A stretch of DNA of 64,000 bases from Pseudomonas sp. GTDB taxonomy: Bacteria > Pseudomonadota > Gammaproteobacteria > Pseudomonadales > Pseudomonadaceae. The stretch's first letter is position 1; every line of letters starts with the position of its first letter. Shown one piece after another: positions 26,863 to 36,459 of the stretch. Made by a program: the position numbers and the translations under genes. The stretch lies in assembly GCA_016763285.1 (NCBI GenBank), contig JAESUC010000015.1, positions 1-64,000 of the forward strand, in the 5' to 3' direction. Under the pieces are notes generated by a model, which ran no database searches, was not told the DNA's origin, and worked only from the letters and a program-made list of their open reading frames with translations.

Positions 26863-29672
26863 GGTTGTTGCTCCCGTATGTCGGTGTCGGATTGAACGTG
26901 GATGAAACCAACCGGCACACGCGCCAGCAGCTCGCTGGCGGCAATCCGGTCTCCTTCTACCCGGACAGTCTCGTCGGTGAGGAGGTTCCCCAGCGCGCGA
27001 GTCTGCAGATGCCCCGGCAGTCGTACCGCCGTGTCGTCCCATTGCTGGGCCGCGATGAGTGGCTTTTCGCTATCGCCGAGCAGGGCGGCCGCACGTACGG
27101 GTACGACCACCACCATGGTCTGGTCTGCATGCGTCCGTGCGAAGGCGAGTAGCCGATCGGCGTGGCGCCCGCAGATCTCCAGTGGCTGGTATTGACCATG
27201 CTGAAAGAGCGCCGGATGGGTGGCGCGCCAACGGAGCACCCGGGCCACCAGCCATTGCTTGATGTGCCCGTCATGCCAGCGGCTCAGCAGGTCTTCGGGG
27301 GGCGCGCTGCGGCTCAGCGCCTGACGTCTTTCGGCATAATCGACCGGTCGGCGATTATCCGGATCGACCAGGCTGAAATCCCAGAACTCGGTGCCCTGGT
27401 AGAGGTCAGGTACGCCGGGTACCGTCAGGCGCAGCAGAGACTGGGCCAGACTGTTCAACGCGCCTGCTGGCGCCAGGCGTTGAGCTGCATCGGCAATCGC
27501 CGCGCGCAGACTCCAGAAGCGGTCGTCGAACAGCAGACCGGAGAGAAAGTCGCGGCAGGCTGTTTCGTATTCCGTGGCCGGGGCGCTCCAGCTGCTGATC
27601 AGCTTTGCCTCGCGCAGGGCCTTTTCCTGCCAGCCTGCCACGCGCCCATGGAAGGTCTGCAAGCCTTCGATGTCATCGCATTGCAGATCCAGGGGCCAGC
27701 TGGCCAGCAGGGTCTGGTAGAGCATCAATTCGTCAGCCGGCGAGGGCGCGCTGACCTCGCCCACCGCCCGACGCAGCGGTGCCGCCAACTGCTGCCAGTG
27801 GCGCACACGGTCGACATACCAGGCTGCCCGTTCGCTGATAACGGCCAGCCGCGCGCGCGTATCCTCGCCGCGCTTGTGGTCATGGGTGGCGGTAGTGAGC
27901 AGATTGCGCGGGTAAAGTTGGCAACGCCTGATATTGGCTTCGTGGAAGGCCACAGGTGGCGCCTGGAAGTGTTCCGGATCAAAGCCCACATCATTGCGTG
28001 AGAGCAGCACGCCGGAGCGATAGAACGCGGTGTCCTCCACCGCTTTTGCTGCTGCGGGTGAGGTCAGCTGATGAAACCGCTGCAATACCCGTCGGCGAAG
28101 TCTGCGCACAGGCCCCGGCGGCGCTCGCCTCAGGGGCTCGCCACCCAACCAGCGATCAAGCTGATCGAGCACAGTCATGTCCGCTGGTGAGAGGCGAACA
28201 CTGGCAGCCTGTCTGGCTTGCCGAAAATACACCCGGTCCTGTTCCGAGCGGCCACAGGCGGCAGCGTAAGTGCGGTAAACGGTAAAGTTCGCAATCAGCT
28301 CGAGCAGAACGCGTCGAATCCCGTTGAGGGTGATATCCCGCGTGGCAATCTCCGTGCGGGCCAGACGCATCAGACCCTGGGCTACCGTTTCGAAATCGGC
28401 GGCAAGCGAGTGGGTCAGCACCAGTCGGCGCGCTTCGTATACTTCCTGCAGAAAATCGGGGGTGCGTGCCGTTTCGCTGGCCCAGAAACGGTGCAGCGGC
28501 GCTTCACCCGCGGGATCATGCTGGAGCAACGAGATCTGGTTCATGAACTCGTAGCCGGTGGTGCCGTCCACCTGCCAGTCCGCCGGTACCGATTCGCCGA
28601 CACCGAGGATCTTCTCGACATGGATCGGAAACGGGCTGGTGGCATTCTCGCCCCGCAGACCTTCCACCCGCCGGCGCAGTTTGCGGCAGTAGCCGCGGGG
28701 ATCAGCCAGACCGTCGATGTGATCGATGCGCAGTCCGTCGACCAGGCCCCGCTCGATCAGCTCGAAGATTTTCCCATGGGCCGCCTCGAATACCTCGTGC
28801 GACTCTATGCGCAGGGATATCAGCTCGTTGATGTCGAAGAAGCGCCGCCAGTTGATCTCGTCTGCGGCAGTTCGCCAGTTTGCCAACCGGTAGTGCTGAC
28901 ACTCCAGCAGCGCGTGCAGGGGGGCAGGGTGGCCGACTGCCTTGCTGTCAAAGGCTGTCATGGCCTGATGAATCAGGCGCAGGCCGTCCGGTGTGCTGCC
29001 AAACCGTGCCAGCTCGCGGTGCAGTTCAGGGGCTTTCTGCGGCCCCCGTCGGCAGCCCTCCAGAGCGGCAAAATGCACCGCCAGCTGGTTCAGCTGATGG
29101 TCCTGCGATCGGTGCAGGATGTCGGCATAGCTGGCGGGTGTCAGGGGGAAGCGGTTGTCGAAATAGGTGAGCGAGAAGGTTCCCTGGGCCGCGTCGTAAT
29201 CGAGCTGCAGCTCGCCATCTTCCAGCACCTGCGCGTAATCGCGACCGAGAAAGGGGGCCAGCACGCGGCGGTGCAGCAGGGGATCCTCGACTCGCCAGTT
29301 GATATCGAAGTAAGCGGCATAGGGGCTCGATACTCCCCATTCCAGTACGCTGCGCCACCAGGGGTTGGCGTCGCTGACGGCCATGTGGTTGGGTACGATA
29401 TCGAGAATCAGACCCATGCCTTTTGCCCGCAGGGCAGCTACCAGCCGCTCCAGGGCTGCCTCACCGCCGAGCTCAGGGTTGATCCGGGTCGGGTCGACCA
29501 CATCGTAACCGTGCATGGAGCCGGGCCGGGCCCGTGTCAGGGGTGAAGCGTACAGGTGGCTGATCCCAAGGTCCGCGAAGTAGTCGACCAGCGCTGTGGC
29601 GTCGTCCAGGGTGAAGCCGGGATGGAACTGCAGGCGCGCCGTGGCCCGCAATTGCGTTATCGGTTGGCTCAT
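26859..29672 (-). CDS. treY: Maltooligosyl trehalose synthase TreY
   Basis: A 937-residue GH13_26 enzyme that converts the reducing end of an alpha-1,4-glucan to a trehalose linkage. It opens with RATARLQFHPGFTLDDA, typical of TreY. The nucleophile Asp is in GLRIDHIDGLADP and the acid Glu in EKILGVGESVPADW. The length is normal. GGGAGT precedes the ATG, which overlaps the malQ stop in an ATGA. It acts in series with TreZ two genes upstream to release trehalose. Confidence 0.96.
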   Translation of the reverse strand: MSQPITQLRATARLQFHPGFTLDDATALVDYFADLGISHLYASPLTRARPGSMHGYDVVDPTRINPELGGEAALERLVAALRAKGMGLILDIVPNHMAVSDANPWWRSVLEWGVSSPYAAYFDINWRVEDPLLHRRVLAPFLGRDYAQVLEDGELQLDYDAAQGTFSLTYFDNRFPLTPASYADILHRSQDHQLNQLAVHFAALEGCRRGPQKAPELHRELARFGSTPDGLRLIHQAMTAFDSKAVGHPAPLHALLECQHYRLANWRTAADEINWRRFFDINELISLRIESHEVFEAAHGKIFELIERGLVDGLRIDHIDGLADPRGYCRKLRRRVEGLRGENATSPFPIHVEKILGVGESVPADWQVDGTTGYEFMNQISLLQHDPAGEAPLHRFWASETARTPDFLQEVYEARRLVLTHSLAADFETVAQGLMRLARTEIATRDITLNGIRRVLLELIANFTVYRTYAAACGRSEQDRVYFRQARQAASVRLSPADMTVLDQLDRWLGGEPLRRAPPGPVRRLRRRVLQRFHQLTSPAAAKAVEDTAFYRSGVLLSRNDVGFDPEHFQAPPVAFHEANIRRCQLYPRNLLTTATHDHKRGEDTRARLAVISERAAWYVDRVRHWQQLAAPLRRAVGEVSAPSPADELMLYQTLLASWPLDLQCDDIEGLQTFHGRVAGWQEKALREAKLISSWSAPATEYETACRDFLSGLLFDDRFWSLRAAIADAAQRLAPAGALNSLAQSLLRLTVPGVPDLYQGTEFWDFSLVDPDNRRPVDYAERRQALSRSAPPEDLLSRWHDGHIKQWLVARVLRWRATHPALFQHGQYQPLEICGRHADRLLAFARTHADQTMVVVVPVRAAALLGDSEKPLIAAQQWDDTAVRLPGHLQTRALGNLLTDETVRVEGDRIAASELLARVPVGFIHVQSDTDIREQQP

Positions 29673-31744
29673 GAAGACTCCCGCTCGCGTCGGGCTCGCG
29701 CTCGGTCCAGCCGCTGCAGGCGCTGGCGGACCTGATCGTCAGCAAGCAGGTCCCCCGCATTCGTGGCAAAGCGGCGTCGCCAGTTGGGATGGATGCTCCC
29801 AGGGCCCGGCAGATTGGGTTGCTCCAGTTCACCCAGGGCATCCTCCAGTGGAAGCAGAACCAATGGGGCAGGGGTCTTGCCGATAAAACCGATGCAGGCT
29901 TCAAGCTGAGCCAGATCATCGCTGTCGGTCTCCGGCAGTTCTCCGGCGTCCTTCAGGGCCTGGGTCAGGGCCACCTTCTCGCTGGCGCGCAGCGCTCGGT
30001 CGGAGTCGCTTTCCTCTGCTCCCCGGTGTCCGGCCTGTTCGCGCCATTCGATGTCACGTCCGGCAATCCAGCCGCGAATGCTGGGCAGGTCGTGGGTCGT
30101 GGTCGTAGCCAGGGCGTCGGCGGGCCAGTCCCGGGGCGCGATGAAGGCATCGCCATCCTTCTCGAAGTGCAGTACCCGCATGCCCAGGGCACCGCGGGAC
30201 GCAAGCGCTTCGCGCAGGCCTTCCGGTACCGTGCCGAGGTCTTCGCCGATAACGATCGCCTGATGCCGCCACGATTCCAGCGCCACCAGGTGCATGAGGG
30301 TTTCGAATGGGTAGTTCAGATAGGCGCCCATGGTCGGTGGTGCGCCCTCGGGAATCACCCAGAGCCGCTTGAGCCCCATCACGTGATCAATGCGAATGCC
30401 GCCGGCGTGGGTCATGTTTGCCTGCAGCATGTCGGTGAATGCGTGATAGCCCAGCTCCTGCAGGCCCCATGGCGACAGTGCGGACACGCCCCAGTTCTGG
30501 CCCTGGCTGTTGATGATGTCCGGGGGCGCGCCCACGGACACGGCGCTCAGCAGTTCGGACTGTCTCGACCAGGCGAGACTGCCGGCGCCGTCGGCACCGA
30601 CGGCCAGGTCGCTGATCAGTCCAACGGACATGCCGGCGGTGCGTGCGACCGATTGGGCGCGCTCCAGGCCGCAGCCGACCAGCCACTGGCAGAACATGTG
30701 AAAGTCGACCTCCGTACGGTGCTCGACGGCAAATTGCTGGACCGCATGGCTGTTGGGGTCGCGAAAGGGGCTGGGCCAGTCATGCCAGCTGTGGACCTGC
30801 TGGTTTTTCAGCATGTACGCGTGCAGTGCCTCGAAGCGGCAGTGCTGTTCCAGGGGCGCGCCGCCTTTTTTACAGAAGTGGGCAAAGTCCCTGGTCAAGC
30901 CATTGTCCCGCGACGAAAATTGCGCGTGCAGGCGGCGTAACAGTCGCTGTTTGGCCGCTGCCACGCCGGGCCAGTCAATCAGTTCCAGTTGTTCCAGGCG
31001 TGCCAGTTCATCCTGCAGTCCCGCCTCGGCGATGGCGCGCCTGACCGGTTCGTCACCGAGTATGCGAGACGGCGCGGCATACAGTGGATTGAAAAACAGA
31101 CGGCTGGAGGGCGAGTAGGGGCTGTACTGGTCGGTAATGGCGCTGAACATCGCGTGCATCGGGCTGATCGCCACCGCGTCGGCACCCTGCGCTGCCGCAG
31201 TACGGGCCAGCTGTTCCAGTGCCAGGGTATCGCCGACCCCGCCATCGCCAGGGCGACGCAGGGAATACAACTGCGCCGCCAGGCCCCATACATGGGCATG
31301 GCGTCTACCGCTGAGATCATCAATGCTGCGACAGGTCGCGGGTGCGACTGCCAGGGTGAGCAGATGGTCTTCGATCAATAGCTGGTGATAACCGCACTGG
31401 GCGATACCCGGCAGACAGCCATTGTGGTCCAGACGCCGATGCAGGCTGCGCTCGTCGTCGAGCACGATCTTGCAGGGGGTGCCGGGGGCAAAGCGTCCGG
31501 CCAGGGAGACGGGCTGATTGGCCACCATTGCAATCAATGGCCCGGCCTCGGCGCGGCGCTGTCGTTCACTTTGCTCCGCGAGGCTGCTGCGGATCTGTTG
31601 GTCGCTTTCGGCTGGCAGTCCCAGGGCGGCAAGCAGCGTACGCAGCGCTTGCGCGTTCACTTGCTGGGGCTGGCCATGGGCGTCGGTCCATCGCGTACTG
31701 ATACCCGCCTTTTGGGCCAGTTCCGCCAGTGCTGCATCGCTCAT
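29669..31744 (-). CDS. malQ: 4-alpha-glucanotransferase MalQ
   Basis: A 691-residue GH77 amylomaltase that disproportionates maltodextrins. The N-terminal 130 residues form the accessory beta region found in gamma-proteobacterial MalQ. The barrel has the nucleophile in RIDHVMGLKRLWVIPEG and the acid in VIGEDLGTVPEGL. The ATG at 31744 overlaps the treZ stop in an ATGA. It can recycle short chains left after TreY/TreZ or GlgX action. Confidence 0.95.
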   Translation of the reverse strand: MSDAALAELAQKAGISTRWTDAHGQPQQVNAQALRTLLAALGLPAESDQQIRSSLAEQSERQRRAEAGPLIAMVANQPVSLAGRFAPGTPCKIVLDDERSLHRRLDHNGCLPGIAQCGYHQLLIEDHLLTLAVAPATCRSIDDLSGRRHAHVWGLAAQLYSLRRPGDGGVGDTLALEQLARTAAAQGADAVAISPMHAMFSAITDQYSPYSPSSRLFFNPLYAAPSRILGDEPVRRAIAEAGLQDELARLEQLELIDWPGVAAAKQRLLRRLHAQFSSRDNGLTRDFAHFCKKGGAPLEQHCRFEALHAYMLKNQQVHSWHDWPSPFRDPNSHAVQQFAVEHRTEVDFHMFCQWLVGCGLERAQSVARTAGMSVGLISDLAVGADGAGSLAWSRQSELLSAVSVGAPPDIINSQGQNWGVSALSPWGLQELGYHAFTDMLQANMTHAGGIRIDHVMGLKRLWVIPEGAPPTMGAYLNYPFETLMHLVALESWRHQAIVIGEDLGTVPEGLREALASRGALGMRVLHFEKDGDAFIAPRDWPADALATTTTHDLPSIRGWIAGRDIEWREQAGHRGAEESDSDRALRASEKVALTQALKDAGELPETDSDDLAQLEACIGFIGKTPAPLVLLPLEDALGELEQPNLPGPGSIHPNWRRRFATNAGDLLADDQVRQRLQRLDRARARRERESS

Positions 31745-33522
31745 GTAATCAAGTCCATACTGATGACTATGCTGTGCGGCGGCAGGGGCGAGTGCCCCTT
31801 GCTGCACAGATTCAGGCCGTATTGAAAAAGGGTGTGCGCGCCATTGCGCTCATCTACAGGCACCAGCTGCGACGATAGGTTCAGATCGATATACAGCAGA
31901 CTGCCGTCGCCCAGACGCCAGGACGCGGCGACTGCCTTGTCGGCCAGAATCTGGCAGCCCAGTGCCTGGGTACCCGCCAGGCGGGGCACAAGCAGCCGGT
32001 GACGCAGATCCAGCAGGTGTCGGTAGTAGTGCAGCCATTGCTCGTGGGGCGGCTCCGACCGGGCTGCCCAGTCCGGGATCGAGCGCTCAAAGGTGGCCTG
32101 AGCATTGGGATCGGGTATGCGTTCGCGGGCCGACGGGTCGGCAAAGCTGGAAAATTCCGAAAACTCGCTACGTCGCCCCTGGCGCACGGCTTCACCCAGT
32201 TGCGGATGATGATCGGTGAAGAACAGAAAGGGGCTGCGGCATCCCCATTCCTCGCCCATGAACAGCAGGGGCACCATTGGCGATAGCAGCAACAGTGCGG
32301 TGGCCGCCTTCAGTGCCGGCTCATCGGTGAGCTCGATCAGACGCTCGCCCAGGGCGCGGTTGCCGGTCTGGTCGTGGTTCTGCAGAAACATCACAAAGGC
32401 CGTGCTCGGCAGGTGACCGCTGGGCTGACCGCGCAGCCTTCCATGCCGGTTGTCCTCGCCCTGATAGACAAAGCCCTCGGCGAGGCAGCGCGCGAGCTTT
32501 TCCGTGGGCGTCTGCGCGTAATCACTGTAATAGCTCTCGGTTTCACCAGTCAGCAGGACGTGCAGCACGTTGTGGGCGTCATCATTCCATTGCGCGTCGA
32601 AGTGGTGGCTCAGCAGCTCGGCACTGTTGTCCTCGTTTTCCAGCACCAGGTGCACATGTCGGTCGGTGGGAATTGCGCTGCGAACCCGCTCGGCCAGCTC
32701 GACGAGAAAGTCCTTCTCGCTGATGGCATGCACCGCATCCAGACGCAGGCCGTCGACCTGATAATCCTGCAGCCACATCAGCGCGTTTTCGCAGAAAAAG
32801 TCGCGAACCTCCGGACGGCGAAAATCGATCGAGGCGCCCCAGGGGGTGGTGATGTCCTCGCGGAAGAACTCCTTTGCGTATACGCCGAGGAAATTGCCAT
32901 CGGGTCCGAAATGGTTGTACACCACGTCAACGAACACCATGAGGCCGAGCTCATGGGCACGATCGATCAACTGCCTGAGCTGATCAGGCGATCCATAGGA
33001 CGACTGCGGGGCGAACGGCAACACGCCGTCGTAGCCCCAGTTGCGTTCTCCGGGGAACTCGCCCAGGGGCATCAATTCGATCGCCGTGATCCCAAGCTGC
33101 ACCAGTTCCGGCAATTGCCGCTCGACCCCTGCGTAGCCACCGAGCAGACCGACGTGCAGCTCATATAGTACGGTTTCGTGCCACGGCCGGCCTCGCCAGT
33201 GCGTGGCGCGCCAGGCGTAGCGGTGGGGGTCCACAATGGCGGCGTAGCCGGTAATGCCGTCGGGTTGATAGCGCGAGGCAGGATCGGGCACCTCGGTCTG
33301 CTCGTCGACCAGATAGCGATAGCCCGCGCCGGACGGAGAGGCGATGTCGAGCCGGAACCAGCCATCTGCCTCAGCCTGCATCGGGTGCTCGCCGCCGCCA
33401 TCCAGCAGCAGTGTTACGCTGCGGGCGCTGGGCGCCCAGAGTGAAAACCGCACCGAGCCGTCCTCGCGGCGGATAGCGCCGTGTTGCGGCAGGGCGTTGG
33501 GGTCATGATTCAGGCCTGCCAT
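31741..33522 (-). CDS. treZ: Malto-oligosyltrehalose trehalohydrolase TreZ
   Basis: A 593-residue GH13_10 enzyme that cleaves trehalose from maltooligosyl trehalose made by TreY. It has an N-terminal E-set domain (VRFSLWAPSARSVTLLLDGG), then the barrel with GLRLDAVHAI (nucleophile) and VHLVLENEDNS (acid). The ATG at 33522 sits inside the last codons of glgA (13-nt overlap) and begins just before the conserved domain; longer in-frame forms would reach into glgA and are unlikely. Confidence 0.95.
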   Translation of the reverse strand: MAGLNHDPNALPQHGAIRREDGSVRFSLWAPSARSVTLLLDGGGEHPMQAEADGWFRLDIASPSGAGYRYLVDEQTEVPDPASRYQPDGITGYAAIVDPHRYAWRATHWRGRPWHETVLYELHVGLLGGYAGVERQLPELVQLGITAIELMPLGEFPGERNWGYDGVLPFAPQSSYGSPDQLRQLIDRAHELGLMVFVDVVYNHFGPDGNFLGVYAKEFFREDITTPWGASIDFRRPEVRDFFCENALMWLQDYQVDGLRLDAVHAISEKDFLVELAERVRSAIPTDRHVHLVLENEDNSAELLSHHFDAQWNDDAHNVLHVLLTGETESYYSDYAQTPTEKLARCLAEGFVYQGEDNRHGRLRGQPSGHLPSTAFVMFLQNHDQTGNRALGERLIELTDEPALKAATALLLLSPMVPLLFMGEEWGCRSPFLFFTDHHPQLGEAVRQGRRSEFSEFSSFADPSARERIPDPNAQATFERSIPDWAARSEPPHEQWLHYYRHLLDLRHRLLVPRLAGTQALGCQILADKAVAASWRLGDGSLLYIDLNLSSQLVPVDERNGAHTLFQYGLNLCSKGHSPLPPHSIVISMDLIT

Positions 33523-35075
33523 CCGTGCTCCGGTCCTCTGGCGGCCGCCACTGGCGCCGCGAGTGATTGGTTGATCAGGTTGCGGTACAACTTGTCGTAC
33601 GGTTTGGCGGCATGACGCCAATAGCGTGGTGCCACCATGGCGCGGCAGCGCATCGCGTCGAGCAGATCGGGATGCCGGTAGACATGCAGCGCGCGCTCGA
33701 TGGCGGCGCTGAAGCTGGCGGCCGTACCGTCCTCGAACAGGAAGCCGGTGACGCCGTCCTCTATGGTGTCGGCCAGCCCGCCGGTACGGCGAGCGATCGG
33801 CAGGGAGCCGAAGCATTGCGCATAGCTCTGACTGAGCCCGCAGGGCTCATAGCGGGAGGGCATCAGCAGGAAATCGCTGCCGGCGAACATGCGCCGTGCA
33901 TCGGTCTCGTTGAAGCCGCGGTGAAAGCCGATGCGACCGCTATAGCGGCTGGCCAGCTCGGCTATCATCTCCTCGATCTGTTCCTCACCCTGACCCAGGA
34001 TGGCCAGTCGTCCTCCGGCGGCGACGATGTGTTCGGCTATCTGGGGGATCAGATCCAGTCCCTTCTGGTAAACCAGGCGGGAAATGATGACGAACAGCGG
34101 CCCGCCGCTGGGCTCCAGACCGAAGGTTTCTTCGACATAGCGCATATTGGCGCGCTTGCCGTCCCACTCGTGCTGGGTAAAGCCCTGGATCAAGCGGTTG
34201 TCACTCTCGGGGTGCCAGCATTCGTCGATACCGTTGGCGATGCCACTGAGTTGACCACGGCGGGCCTTCAGGTCCAGCAGACCGTCCATGCCGCAACCGA
34301 AGTCTGCGGTGGTTATCTCCCGGGCATAGGTCTGGCTTACGGTGGTGATGTGGTCGGCGTAGTTGATGCCGGCCTTGAGAAAGGACAGCTTGCCGTAGAA
34401 CTCCATACCCTCGGCACTGGCGGCATCCTCCGGGAGCCCAAGCTCGGGTATCGACTCAAGGTCGCACAGGCCCTGGTATGCCAGGTTGTGAATGGTGAAG
34501 ATGGACGGCGTCTGTTGACCCTGCCATGCCATGTACGCCGGAGCGAGTCCTGCCGGCCAGTCATGGGCGTGCACCAGATCCGGCTGCCAGTCAGCACAGA
34601 CCTCGCCGGAGGCCAGCGCTGCAGCGGCCAGGCCGAATCGGGCGAAACGGATGTGATTGTCGGGCCAGTCCCTGCCGTGCGTGTCTCCATAGGGCGTACC
34701 CTCGCGGTCGTACAATTCCGGGCAGAGCACGACATACACGGTGAGCCCGTCGGACAGTTGCATGCGCCCGATCTGGCAGGCCGGCAGGCCGGCATAGCCG
34801 TCCAGATCGCAGATCACCTCGATCGGATGATCGCTACCGGTGACCTGCGGATAGCCCGGTATCAGAATGCGCACGGAGTGAAACCGCCCCAGTGCTCTGG
34901 GCAGAGCAGCCGACACGTCTCCCAGCCCCCCGGCCTTGATCAGATCGGCGAGTTCGGAGGTGACGAAAAGAATTTTCTTGCGATTTTTGGTCAGGCTCTC
35001 CACCCGAGCCCGGCCCGATGCTGATGCTGGTTTGATCAGCTCATTGAAGTCCGTACCTGCCAAAGCTTTACCCAT
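33510..35075 (-). CDS. glgA: Glycogen synthase GlgA (GT5)
   Basis: A 521-residue GT5 glucosyltransferase that extends alpha-1,4-glucan from a nucleotide-glucose. The donor-binding loop KAGGLGDV follows a 33-residue polar N-terminal extension, and the C-terminal half has SRLVYQKGLDL and MPSRYEPCGLSQ with the usual catalytic Glu. A GGAGGG site precedes the ATG. It heads the six-gene minus-strand operon. No glgC for making ADP-glucose occurs in this window, so the donor must come from elsewhere. Confidence 0.95.
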   Translation of the reverse strand: MGKALAGTDFNELIKPASASGRARVESLTKNRKKILFVTSELADLIKAGGLGDVSAALPRALGRFHSVRILIPGYPQVTGSDHPIEVICDLDGYAGLPACQIGRMQLSDGLTVYVVLCPELYDREGTPYGDTHGRDWPDNHIRFARFGLAAAALASGEVCADWQPDLVHAHDWPAGLAPAYMAWQGQQTPSIFTIHNLAYQGLCDLESIPELGLPEDAASAEGMEFYGKLSFLKAGINYADHITTVSQTYAREITTADFGCGMDGLLDLKARRGQLSGIANGIDECWHPESDNRLIQGFTQHEWDGKRANMRYVEETFGLEPSGGPLFVIISRLVYQKGLDLIPQIAEHIVAAGGRLAILGQGEEQIEEMIAELASRYSGRIGFHRGFNETDARRMFAGSDFLLMPSRYEPCGLSQSYAQCFGSLPIARRTGGLADTIEDGVTGFLFEDGTAASFSAAIERALHVYRHPDLLDAMRCRAMVAPRYWRHAAKPYDKLYRNLINQSLAAPVAAARGPEHGWQA

Positions 35076-35338
35076 GCCACCCTCCAGAAACAGGTTGCCT
35101 TGTAGCCCCTGTTTGATGAACGCCCACGGGAAGGGTTCCGCCCGGATGCCGGGTGACCGGAAAGCTGCCAGTGGGGTCGGGAGCGTCGTTGCAGACCGCG
35201 TCCCTTACAGTTCTCATGACCGGGTTGACGGGTAAAAGTTTCGATTAACTGACGGTATATCGACGCACAAAAACTGGTTGAACCTGTCCCGGGCGGACCG
35301 CGTCAAAAACGGCGCTGATCGAGTGACGGGAGGAGCGG

Positions 35339-35848
35339 ATGACACAGGTGAGAAAAGCAGCGCGGAATATCGAGGAGGTGCTCGACTTTCTCCGCGACAA
35401 TCAGCTGCTGCTGGCTACTGCCGAATCCTGCACGGCCGGTCTGATGGCGGGCCACTTTGCCGATGTGTCCGGCAGTGGCGCGGTATTGGAAGTGGGCTTC
35501 GTGGTGTATTCTCCGCAGGCCAAGATGGGCTGCCTGGGAGTGGCAGAGCAGACCATTAAAGACCACGGTCTGACCAGTATCGAAGTCACCCGGGAAATGG
35601 CCCTGGGCGCGTTGCAGCGCAGCCGAGCCGACATCGTTCTGGCCAACACCGGCATGGCGGAGTCAGAGGGTGAGCTCGATGGTCTGATCTGCTTTGCCTG
35701 CGCGATGCGCGTGGATGGCGAGATGCGCTGGACCGGTGAGAGCGTCCGATTCCAGGGTGACCGTAACGGGGTGAGGGAGGCTGGCGCCTTGCACGGTCTG
35801 CTCAATCTGCCCCTTTACCATCGGCGCCTGTCGAGCGGCGCCGAGTGA
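35339..35848 (+). CDS. PncC/CinA C-terminal-type nicotinamide-nucleotide amidohydrolase
   Basis: A 169-residue single-domain CinA-C protein. The signature AESCTAGLMAG (catalytic Ser at residue 30) starts the fold, and LANTGMAESEGELDG and CFACAM follow. Such enzymes deamidate nicotinamide mononucleotide in NAD recycling. The fuller CinA N-terminal domain is absent. GGGAGGAG precedes the ATG. It diverges from glgA across 263 nt, in which I see no convincing paired promoter boxes. Confidence 0.88.
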   Translation: MTQVRKAARNIEEVLDFLRDNQLLLATAESCTAGLMAGHFADVSGSGAVLEVGFVVYSPQAKMGCLGVAEQTIKDHGLTSIEVTREMALGALQRSRADIVLANTGMAESEGELDGLICFACAMRVDGEMRWTGESVRFQGDRNGVREAGALHGLLNLPLYHRRLSSGAE

Positions 35849-35864
35849 CAGCGGCTGCCGCGGC

Positions 35865-36287
35865 TTACCAGAACCCGGGTGGATGACGCTTGTCGGTGAG
35901 GTAGTCCAGGTGCAGGTCGAACGCCTTGCTGAAGAAGCGTTCCAGCTGTGTATCGATCACCATGTCGTTGAGCGCACTGGGTTGCGTTTCCTGCCGGTCG
36001 GTCTCCTCTGAACGGCCGAATGCCATGTCATGGATCACTGTCTGGTTGTTCTCGTCGCCGATGAGCCGGTAAATGCTCGGTTGTGCGTCATCAGGGTAAC
36101 GGGCACTGAGCGTCAGTTCGGCTACGGCATTTTCGCCAATGCTTGAACTCAGTGAAACCCACAGACCCTGCGCATGGGCATATTGTGTAGCCTGTTCGAA
36201 CAAGGGTCGGGCCTTTTCGGCGAGTTTCAGATGCAGTCCTGCGGGAGGGGAAGCTTGGCCGTTGGGCTGCTCGCTTTGCTTGCTCAT
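35865..36287 (-). CDS. Hypothetical soluble protein
   Basis: The ATG at 36287 has GGAGT upstream; 13 more in-frame residues lack support. The 140-residue product has no signal or membrane segment. A helical stretch (KLAEKARPLFEQATQYAHAQ) is followed by alternating beta-like segments (LWVSLSSSIGENAVAELTLS, YRLIGDENNQTVIHDMAF) and a C-terminal helix ending in RHPPGFW. I recognise no family. It converges on the pncC-like gene with a 16-nt gap. Confidence 0.6.
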   Translation of the reverse strand: MSKQSEQPNGQASPPAGLHLKLAEKARPLFEQATQYAHAQGLWVSLSSSIGENAVAELTLSARYPDDAQPSIYRLIGDENNQTVIHDMAFGRSEETDRQETQPSALNDMVIDTQLERFFSKAFDLHLDYLTDKRHPPGFW

Positions 36288-36459
36288 GGAGTGACTCCTG
36301 TGTGACTGGTCGATGGGCGGGAACAAAATGACTTGGCGCCAGTCCCTTGGACTGACAAGCGCATCACATGTTCTACCCCTGTGGGTAGCTTGGCATTGAT
36401 AGCCCTGTTAAGCTCGGATTTTTCATTCAGCCCGACAGGGCGCGTCGATTGAGGTGAGC

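Noticed and set aside
33567..35024. A 485-codon open frame antisense to glgA
   Set aside because: It mirrors the codon structure of glgA and has no family features.
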